Of a DNA stretch of 64,000 bases, positions 56,829-64,000 are shown in pieces (position 1 is the first letter of the stretch; every line of letters starts with the position of its first letter). A program made the position numbers and the translations under genes. Origin of the DNA: Bipolaris cookei (Eukaryota; Ascomycota; Dothideomycetes; Pleosporales; Pleosporaceae); contig NRSV01000071.1 in NCBI GenBank assembly GCA_002286855.1, forward strand, positions 1 through 64,000. The letters run 5' to 3'. The notes under the pieces were generated by a model that searched no databases, was not told the DNA's origin, and saw only the letters and a program-made list of their open reading frames with translations.

Positions 56829-56945
56829 TTACATGACAGTGCACCAGCAGGATTCGTCACAGCCGCAGCAATCGCACGACTCGCCGCACTTGGGGGCAGT
56901 GGGCTTGACGATGGTGGAGATGGAGGAGGCGACGCTGGCAGGCAT
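56829..56945 (-). CDS. Metallothionein-like Cys-rich peptide (38 aa)
   Basis: A 39-codon minus-strand frame starting at ATG 56945. The first 19 residues are Ser/Thr/Pro-rich. The last 19 carry seven cysteines as C20-x3-C24-x-C26-C27-x-C29-x3-C33-x-C35, with repeated C-x-C and C-C pairs typical of metal-thiolate clusters. There is no signal peptide, so it is probably a cytosolic Cu/Zn-binding peptide. A TATA-like element (ATATAAAGG, minus, about 57154-57162) lies about 210 bp upstream, consistent with a short, strongly inducible gene. The exact Cys spacing differs from the Neurospora copper metallothionein as I know it. It is easily overlooked because of its length. Confidence 0.68.
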   Translation of the reverse strand: MPASVASSISTIVKPTAPKCGESCDCCGCDESCWCTVM

Positions 56946-57868
56946 TTTGAAAGAGGAGAGTTGGGTTGGTTGGTTGGTTGTGCTAGGAGAAGTGGGTTAG
57001 AATGGGATTGTGGTTGATGGTGGGAGTGGCTTACTGGTAGAGAAGAGTTGGGTGGAGTGAGAGTTGGAGGTAGTAGAGTGAGGTTTGTTTGGGTAGTAGA
57101 TTGATGTGTTGATGTGATATGGAATGAAGTCCAGCAGTGAGCAGCAGATAGGCCTTTATATCACCGCCAATGCCGATCAGCTGCCCTCGAACAACCGATA
57201 AGTAACTTCGTAGAAGCGCAACAGAACCAAGCCCCAAGCCCGAGGTAACGTCTGGCATGCACCCCCGCCGTTTCGACACTTGCCAGTTGTCAGGGCTGTC
57301 ATTGGTCTCGCACGCCTCCGGATGCACCGCCTCGTTTGCCCTGTCATTTCTCCAGGCCAGGCTGGGGTGGGGAGCTACGCGTATAGACGGCATGCAGACC
57401 ATCACACCGGCTGGCGGTGGTGGCTCAGCTGGGCTTGCGGCAATAATTCGACTGGTGTAATTGGCTGTCTGTCGGCGGTACTCGTATCATATATGCAATG
57501 GAGCATGACAGATCCCTGTCTGCGCAGCCACGCATTGCGTAGTTAAGCAGCACCAAGCTTTGTGCAGCCCTGCTTAATCCCTCACATAAGCGCGTGCTTA
57601 AGCTTCGCTAAGCCGCCGCTCAAATCTTGTTTTGGCGAGGCGGTGGATAACAACCCTCCCCCTGGTCGAGAGCAACATCACCACGTATATGTTGTGCCAC
57701 AGGTGGGTGGGCGAGACAACGTCTTTACCAGCGCATGATGTCGCTGTGCAGTAGCTCGCTGCGTAAGCTTCTGTCTTGAGAGAGAAAAAAAATAAGTCTT
57801 GCTGGGTACGCTGCGGCGTATGACGTTGGGTATGTAAGCTGGACATGACGGCAATTTTTCTTCCCTTG
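56946..57868. other. Promoter of the Cys-rich peptide and intergenic sequence
   Basis: Pyrimidine-rich leader (minus strand, about 56950-57100), TATA-like box near 57155, then sequence without recognisable genes. Confidence 0.5.
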
Positions 57869-58271
57869 TCATCTTACCAAAGCGAATACGTAGTCTTTGG
57901 ACTTAGTAGATTGTCGCTTCTGTATGCTCTTTACAGTGCATCGTATAGATCCCCAGGATGCGCACGTTTTGTGGCCGAAGGGGGGAGTAGCTAGGTGTAG
58001 ATGCGGTATTTTGGACGATAAGGACTTGGCAAACGTCTGTAACGCTGCCTCCGTAAGCTCAAACGCTGGCCTCATACTACGCTTCCATGGACGTGTCTCG
58101 AACAAGTCATCACACAGACTGGGATCTAGCAACGGGCTCTCGGATATATGCTTTGGAATGGAGCGGATCAAGCGGAAGCCACTGGGTGACATTCCGGAAA
58201 TGACTCCGGCAACCCCCCTGGCCTGGAGGAAACGAGCATGCTGATCAGCCACATTCTCTACATATTCTAGA
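57869..58271 (-). CDS. Unrecognised terminal exon or gene fragment
   Basis: Open minus-strand reading of about 134 codons ending TAG/TAA-side at 57869, with a plausible acceptor (TTTCAG at 58272-58277). It has no in-frame ATG near its start. Content such as SGFRLIRSIPKHISESPLLD, FETRPWKRSMRPAFELTEAA and LATPPFGHKTCASWG looks protein-like (balanced composition, mixed helix and loop). I do not recognise the family, and no upstream exon could be assigned. It may be the last exon of a gene or a decayed gene, as is its neighbour the xylanase relic. Confidence 0.35.
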
Positions 58272-58756
58272 CTGAAACCAATTTACTTTGTAAAATTCTG
58301 GCACTTAATCATCAGGCCATTTGTGTGTTTCGAAGATGAAATAGGATCTACTTTCTTTGCCTACACCCGCTGTCAATCTTCATGCGGTCCGGTCCTAGCG
58401 CATCCCTATCTGGTACATCCGGATGACATTGCCCGCCCTGGTGCTGGCGAGAAGCCCCCAAATTACAGGCGACGATGCTCTGCGAAATACGGACGCAATG
58501 TTTCTACTATGGCCATCTCACTGGTATCATCCTGTTAGTTGAAAGGCATGTCCTAGTACTTTACGACCTTGGCACATGCTTGACCAGAAGACCAAATTTC
58601 AGCACCGTAGAAGAAAAAACTACGCAGAAAATCATCAAAAAAATATGACAGCGCCCGTTCGACAACGAAGCACATCATTACCATTACACACTGACTACAT
58701 GGAAAAGAAAGTTCTATAAGTTATTCATCTAGTCGACATCAATAGTACTAGACCCG
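58272..58756. other. Nothing recognised
   Basis: Short stretch between the unassigned exon and the xylanase relic; no domain-bearing frame. Confidence 0.4.
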
Positions 58757-59202
58757 CTAGGCAACAACTCTCCCTTTCGCAAATCCCTCCGTAGCAACAA
58801 TCACATAATCAACCGTCCCTAACTCCAATCCCCGCCTCAGCCCACGCCTCAAAATGATCTTTTAGCGTAGCTTTTCCTCCAAAACGCCTAACCGTCCTAA
58901 CAGACTAGTACTGCGCATACGATTTCGTGCCGTCGATAGACGGCTTTGTCAACGCGCTGGCTAATGAAGAGATTGTAGTCGCCTTCGGCGAAGGAAAAGT
59001 TTCCTTTAGGGGTCCAAGGCGAGGCGGGGGCAAGGGCGTTGTAGGATTCTACGACGAAGAATTCGACGAGCGGATGGCGGATCCAGTCATAGATGGCGAG
59101 GTAGCCGGGGCCGGTGGGGGTGTAGGTACCGGTGTAGGAGATTACTCTGATTTTTCCCTGGTCAACCACAAAAAACCTCATTCTTACATCTCTTCTTGGT
59201 TT

Positions 59203-59249
<47 letters not shown>

Positions 59250-59535
59250 AGATGAAAATGTGGAAATTGCAAGTTCTTACCGAGCGCATCCTGGTTAATA
59301 CCCCCGTTCAAGCAACGAAAGCGCCACCAGCCTCGCCCGACCAGTTACATGTGTATTTTCTGGCACCCAAATGGGTACAGTTGAAGTCGCCAGGGCCTTC
59401 GGACCAGAAGGAGTAGAATGACCCGTCGTCTCGAGCCTTGAGCTGCTTGTCGACTGTCTCGTGACTGATTAGCGATCCGACGACACTGGGGACAAACGCG
59501 AGCGCGGTGGTTGCAATCGTGGTAAAAGCAACCAT
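58757..59535 (-). pseudogene. GH11 endo-1,4-beta-xylanase pseudogene
   Basis: From ATG 59535: signal-like MVAFTTIATTALAF, then FYSFWSEGPGDFNCTHLGA, RKYTCNWSG and PGCAR. An intron (59147-59280) interrupts before VISYTGTYTPTGPGYLAIY, HPLVEFFVVES (nucleophile Glu), FAEGDYNLFISQRVDK, SIDGTKSYAQY, SVRTVRRFGG, FEAWAEAG and TVDYVIVATEGFAKG (acid/base Glu). Lesions are a frameshift before PGCAR with a stop in place of the usual WN, another near 58950 (VDKA/PSID), TAG at 58905-58907 where QYWSVR expects Trp, and a further one-base slip before LGTVDY. Both catalytic glutamates survive. The intron carries a (TC)n(AC)n microsatellite. GH11 enzymes cut plant xylan outside the cell. Confidence 0.88.
59205..59243. 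repeat. (TG)n(AG)n microsatellite in the xylanase intron
   Basis: On the plus strand an alternating TG run is followed by an AG run of about 24 bases. It lies wholly within the pseudogene intron and probably lengthened it. Confidence 0.9.
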
Positions 59536-60699
59536 GGTGAAGACGATGAATGCTGCAAGTGGTATTGTACGATGAATGCTGCCCACCGCTGCTAATGTGA
59601 CTTGTATATCTCCTTCTTGGGTAAATGCAAATTGCAACACCAAACTCTCAGCAACGTACAGGTTATTGTCGTCTCAACGGAAACCCTAACAGCTCATGTA
59701 GCTGGAGCGTAGAAACCTTAATGCGTGCGGGTCGATGGTGCAAACATTGCTTGTGTTGCCCAAGCTTTTGGCATATCTTCCGGAAAGTTGAGCATCACTG
59801 TACGGCCGTTGGAGGTGAAGTGCATTTTGAAAATCGCATTTTGTGAAGATATTGCCATATTTGGTTGGGATATTTGTATAGAGATATAGTAGGGTTTACC
59901 TATTTGCAATGTATCTGTTGACTTGAATTGATGTATGACTACTTTGGGTTGACAGAAGATTGATGTTTCGTAGGGGTTGGTACTCTGCCTTCATTACGGT
60001 TAAACTTGTACCTGTCAAACCTAGAAGAAATAAATTCGTAAGCAAATGTTCCTAGTTACCGCGTGAGTGGCGAAGTTCTTACATGTACTTCTGGTCTCTC
60101 TTCTTTTTTCTTTTCCTGTCCATAATTTCCAACGTGTGTTAGCTGATCATGTCATGGTGCCATTATTTGCATGGCTAGGTTGATATCCTGTTGTTGAATT
60201 GGCGGTCTGGATGTAGTGTGACTGTGTGATGAGTACGTGTGGTAATTGATCTTAACTATCAAGTCAGTCGGCTGATACTACTGTTATATGAGTGGCTACT
60301 TAGAAGATACTCGCGTACTTAAGGTATTTACTTTACTTGGGGCTGTCAAGCGTGGCGGGCATCTAGTTGTACATTTGACACTCATGTTATAATGCCAGCC
60401 CTTTGCCTTGACCGTTTCTTTACGAGAGAGCATCTGATTCTGGAAATATATCTTTGAAATTACAGGCTACATCAATATACTTTTAGATACAAGAGTGAGC
60501 AGTACAAGTTTATATGCATGTCTCAAGATACGATGAAGAATGCACATGACCGATGATTTGGGTGTTTGTATAGGAAGAATGCTGAAAGGAAGCAAAAAGA
60601 TTTGAATAAGCGAACGCTATGTTGTACGGCCGAGTCAAATTCTAAGCAAATATAAAACGGAATGACCTGCACCAACAATTCTCGAATAATCAACCATGC
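59536..60699. other. Intergenic, nothing recognised
   Basis: Upstream flank of the xylanase relic and 3' flank of PEX11; AT-rich, only short frames. Confidence 0.5.
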
Positions 60700-61726
60700 T
60701 TATGCCGTACTCGCCCACAGGGCCTTCATCCTCGTGCTTCCAGCAATCAAACCACAGGCACCCATGATGCCCAGGTTCCAGCCAGGTATACCACCGCTGG
60801 CACTGCTAAAGTGCAGTGCCATGGGGAACCAAGCGCTGGCAATGACGAAGTCTGTCCACCACCTCTTGTCAAATTTCTTGTCCTCATCGTCCTGGTACTC
60901 TGCGACTGCCCTGCCCTCGGCAACCATTTGCTGGCGGGTGAGCCTCCTGCGGCCTTCAATCTGCCACTCGCGCATCAGACGGAGGAAGTCGCACGAGACA
61001 CCACCGAGCCAGCAGCGGTAGGCGTAGAGATACAGACGGGCAGTCTTGGGGTCGCCGCGGTTGAGTGCCGAGATAACGCGGGGGGAGACGACACCCGAGT
61101 CGGCGAGAAGAGAAATGTTCTCGAGCAGTTGGTAGACAAAGTAACTCACGGCCTGTAGCGTGGCAATTCTATGCAAGACGACGTCTGTGCCTGGCTTGGG
61201 ACCCGAGGCGAGGGAGCGCAGCCATGCATAGAGAGGCAGAGTACCCGTCAGACGGAGGGTTGTGCGCGTCTTCGAGATGAGGACGGCGAGGGCGGCAACT
61301 GGCGGGACGGTGCCATTGTCGACGAGGGTGGTGGCGGGTATCTTTGTGTCATCGCATGCCGGGCGAATGAGGGACAGCAGCCTTGTGGCAAAGGCAGAGA
61401 CCGCGGGGGATTTTGTCTGGACGTAGGCGAGGATGTAGAGGGTGTAGTTGAATGTGGAGAGGAATGCGGAGAGGCCGCCTGGGGAAGCTAGCAGTCTGCC
61501 CTCGTTAGCTTATGATGCGCGTGTTACGGTACCGACCAGTGACTTACTTGTTCAATCTCAGAATAGTCTCGTCAGCCTTTTTCACGCCCCCAAGTAAGCC
61601 CGTCTTGCTAATGCTGCTTGGGCGCGCGGGCGGCGCTGCCTCTGCGACCTTGTCGACGGCTTCCTTGGCCTCTGGCGTGTCGGTCGTGTCGGGCGCGTCG
61701 GCTGGTTTCTTTTCCTCGTCAGACAT
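60700..61726 (-). CDS. pex11: Peroxisomal biogenesis protein PEX11 family
   Basis: Exons: 61726..61548, 61495..60700 (324 aa); 52-nt intron from GTAAGT to GGGCAG. This is the only nearby acceptor that keeps phase and gives RLNKLLASPGGLSAFLSTFNYTLYIL. The N-terminal ~45 residues are acidic and disordered. The PEX11 domain follows: amphipathic segments, LLSLIRPACDD, TLRLTGTLPLYAWL, QAVSYFVYQLLENISLLAD, ARLYLYAYRCWLGGVSCDFLRL, and a C-terminal hydrophobic helix pair (FVIASAWFPMALHF, LGIMGACGLIAG). Placement is the peroxisomal membrane, where PEX11 proteins elongate and divide peroxisomes. Layout resembles the fungal PEX11C branch. It is divergent from coronin. Confidence 0.9.
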
Positions 61727-63199
61727 GGCGGCAGTGGCTGGTATGTATTTTATGTCAGGTCGAAGGGTCAGGTCGAAGGATCAGGGAATGTGGGCAGGAT
61801 CAGGTAAAAAGAGAGAGAGAGCTGCTCATACTTCTCCGCATTCTTGTCATAGCTGCAACTCATCGTGGCGCTATCTCCGTGGGCCGAGGTCTGACGTTTT
61901 CGGCTTCTTGGGGAATTGGACTAATAACACGCCAGCTGCTTTTGCGCCTCTGCAATGTCACCAGGAGTTTTTAAATTGAACACCCGTGTGTGCAGTTTAT
62001 GGCTGCCACCAAACAAATCTCGAGGTACTTGGCTAGAGAAGGCAGACCCTGTGTACATACGTACCAAGGTATGATGTAGGTATGTACTGTATACCTGCCC
62101 AGCTATACTGACTAGGGACAACGCATGTAGACCCTAATGGAATAATAATAACGTTAACACACTGACTAGGTAGATGTTGGCCCAACGCTCTGATCGTTTA
62201 GGGCAAACATCTGATTCCCATGCTTCCCATCAAGGTCCTTACATGAGGTTGACGGTCTCCGTCTATTCGGTCAGTTGTCTACGCGAGGCTGGAATATTTA
62301 CCGGTCGTCTTATCTTCATGCCCGCCAATGATCAATCCGGGGTCCTCTATCTAGCTCTAAGTCGTTCAGGGACAATGGCGGCAAACAAATGATCGGAGCT
62401 CTTAGAAATCCCTTGCACGGATTCGGATAAATACTTCAAGTGCCCGACCAACTCTGGTCAATTTACATCAGCAAACACTGACGGTGTTAGATCTTGGACT
62501 TTGACGAGAAAAGGGGTAACATCTGTCGAGTAGTACCTGTGCTCGAACCGTATAGGCTACTAATTGCTTTCCGGTGTACCAGACGAGACAAGGCCAGTCG
62601 TGTTGTATACACAGTGGACGCTTAGTTCATTCTACCCTGGCTGCACGCTGATGAATAGGAATTCGTTTTGTACACTCGAGTGCATGCAAACTCTTGGTCG
62701 AAGCACACGCAACAACCTAAAGACTCGGCTACTGGTATGTGCACATTCGAACAGGCCAGACCGGAGCCCATCGAGAACAAAGAGACTCAGGGTCGACTTG
62801 TAACTGTACCCACACCCAGCACATGACATCAGACGGCCAAACGAAACAGGCTGGGTAGGGCAGAGTGTATAGCAAGGCCCGACTAGCTGGGGATCGTGCT
62901 GCGAACATGCAGTTGGCAGCAGGCGAAGCGACCGTTGGCTGCATGGGGGGCTGCAGCGCGGTGGAGGTGGACAGGTAGAGCGACCAGGGATGATGAGGGT
63001 CCACCCGCCAAGACGCTGACGACGGGCGACTACGTTCCAGGGCGAAACACGCGCTCGCCAGCCCATTCACTGCACTGCCCTGCATCCTCCCTCTCCCCCT
63101 CTCAAGCAAAGCGCCTCCTCTGCTCACTCAACTACCCCGAGGCCTGAGAGTCCCTCATTCTTACCACCACTATCTCCCCGGCCCCAAGATTTCGTAGCA
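61727..63199. promoter_or_regulatory. Divergent region, PEX11 / coronin
   Basis: A 1.47-kb gap with no recognisable gene. A 29-bp segment at 62126-62154 nearly repeats the left flank of the pogo element at 40734. A C/T-rich block (63080-63110) lies just upstream of the coronin start and fits a fungal pyrimidine-rich core promoter. Confidence 0.45.
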
Positions 63200-64000
63200 A
63201 TGGCAGGCCGATTCGTGCGCGCCTCAAAGTACCGTCAGTGTTGATGCCCAGCCCCAGCTCAGCTTGTTATGCTAACAACCTCTATGCAGGCCATGTCTTT
63301 GGCAAGGGCACCAAGAAGGTACATTGGCTATAACCCCCAAAATTCATGTCTATACCCGCTGACCCTTGGACAGGAACAATGCTATGATAATCTGCGCATC
63401 ACAAAGAATGCCTGGGACACCAACCTGATCAAGGTCAGCCTACTACATGCCCACGCGACCACGACGGCACGCCTTCTGACGCCCTTTAGGCAAACCCCGA
63501 ATATATCTCAGTCAACTGGGAGGCCAGCGGCGGCGGCGCCTTTGCCGTCATCCCCATCAACGAGCGCGGCAGAGCTCCCGACCAACTACCTCTTTTCCGC
63601 GGACACACAGCCGCTGTCCTCGACACCGACTGGTATGCCCGTGTCCGAGACAAGAAGTGTCATGCACGCCACTGACTGTCCACAGGTCTCCCTTCAATGA
63701 CTCGCTCATCTCCTCAGCCTCGGACGACGGCAAGGTCTTCATCTGGAAGGTGCCCGAGGGCTTCACACTGCACACCGACGCCGAAGAGCCCGCCGATGTT
63801 GCTCCTGTTGCTAGGCTGAGCGGCCACATGAGGTGCGACTGAGCGCTTACGTTCAAACCCATGCCCTAACCCCCCTGTTTAGGAAAGTCGGTCACGTCCT
63901 TTTCAACACTGCCGCCGAGAATGTCCTTGCCAGTGCGTCTGGTGACTTCACCGTCAAGCTCTGGGATGTCGAGGCTGGTGCGCCACAGCTCTCGCTCAGG
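63200..64000 (+). CDS. crn1: Coronin (actin-binding WD40 protein), 5' part
   Basis: CDS join 63200..63233, 63290..63318, 63374..63433, 63490..63632, 63686..63832, 63883..>64000; truncated by the window end. Introns are 50-56 nt with phases closing throughout. The coronin N-terminus MAGRFVRASKYRHVFGKG opens the protein, followed by AWDTNLIKANPEYISVNWE, LFRGHTAAVLDTDWSPF (WD repeat 1), SASDDGKVFIWKVPE and SASGDFTVKLWDVE (repeat 2). Coronins bundle F-actin and regulate Arp2/3 at cortical patches. The remaining beta-propeller, unique region and coiled coil lie beyond the window. Five introns in 650 bp of 5' coding sequence is dense. Confidence 0.95.

Overview
This window is nuclear DNA of a filamentous ascomycete. 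The protein families point to a Dothideomycete, probably Pleosporales-like; that placement is inference. Genes have frequent 46-105 nt GT-AG introns. Characteristic families are a Zn(II)2Cys6 factor, a Clr5-ankyrin protein, a GH11 xylanase relic, an NNP nitrate transporter, a POT transporter, and pogo/Copia/Helitron/LINE repeats. There are no operons or bacterial features. Exon coordinates come from splice signals, reading phase and family conservation, without transcript data.

Positions 1-8.8 kb are a transposon graveyard. A Copia element ends in a 413-bp LTR (338-750). A decayed Helitron (about 941-6272, minus strand) carries two later insertions: a pogo/Fot1-like DNA transposon (2871-4690, TA target duplication) and a 306-bp solo LTR (2437-2742, CAATG duplication). 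Removing each insertion on paper rejoins the Helitron frame exactly. A Tad-like LINE reverse transcriptase relic (about 7630-8760) follows.

Positions 8.8-40 kb are mostly intact genes: a Zn2Cys6 regulator divergent from a secreted histidine acid phosphatase/phytase, a small protein, a single-pass membrane protein, a C2H2 zinc-finger protein, a seven-exon peptide transporter, tRNA-Thr(AGU), a CLC chloride/proton antiporter divergent from an isoamyl-acetate-type esterase, a conserved protein with a retropepsin-like fold, a large DUSP-USP deubiquitinase, a secreted hydrophobic protein, and a Clr5-ankyrin-Cys protein.

Positions 40-48 kb hold a second pogo element. It is split by a Copia LTR at a one-base N that must hide several hundred bases, and it lies 91 bp behind the nitrate transporter gene. 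The transporter promoter carries a cluster of AreA/NIT2-type GATA sites. Next comes a dead PAQR (adiponectin-receptor-like) gene whose three clearest stop codons all replace tryptophans.

Positions 48-64 kb hold the PKA catalytic subunit, a Golgi-type glycosyltransferase divergent from PRP38, an amidase, a 38-residue metallothionein-like Cys peptide, a dead GH11 xylanase, PEX11, and the start of coronin. Most host genes are housekeeping or nutrient functions (phosphate, peptide and nitrate uptake; cAMP signalling; peroxisome; splicing; actin) and do not form one pathway. I see no secondary-metabolite cluster and no obvious new multi-gene system. The most rewarding items are the datable nested insertions, the hidden assembly gap, the Trp-to-stop pseudogenes, the tiny Cys peptide and the retropepsin-like protein without its catalytic aspartate.
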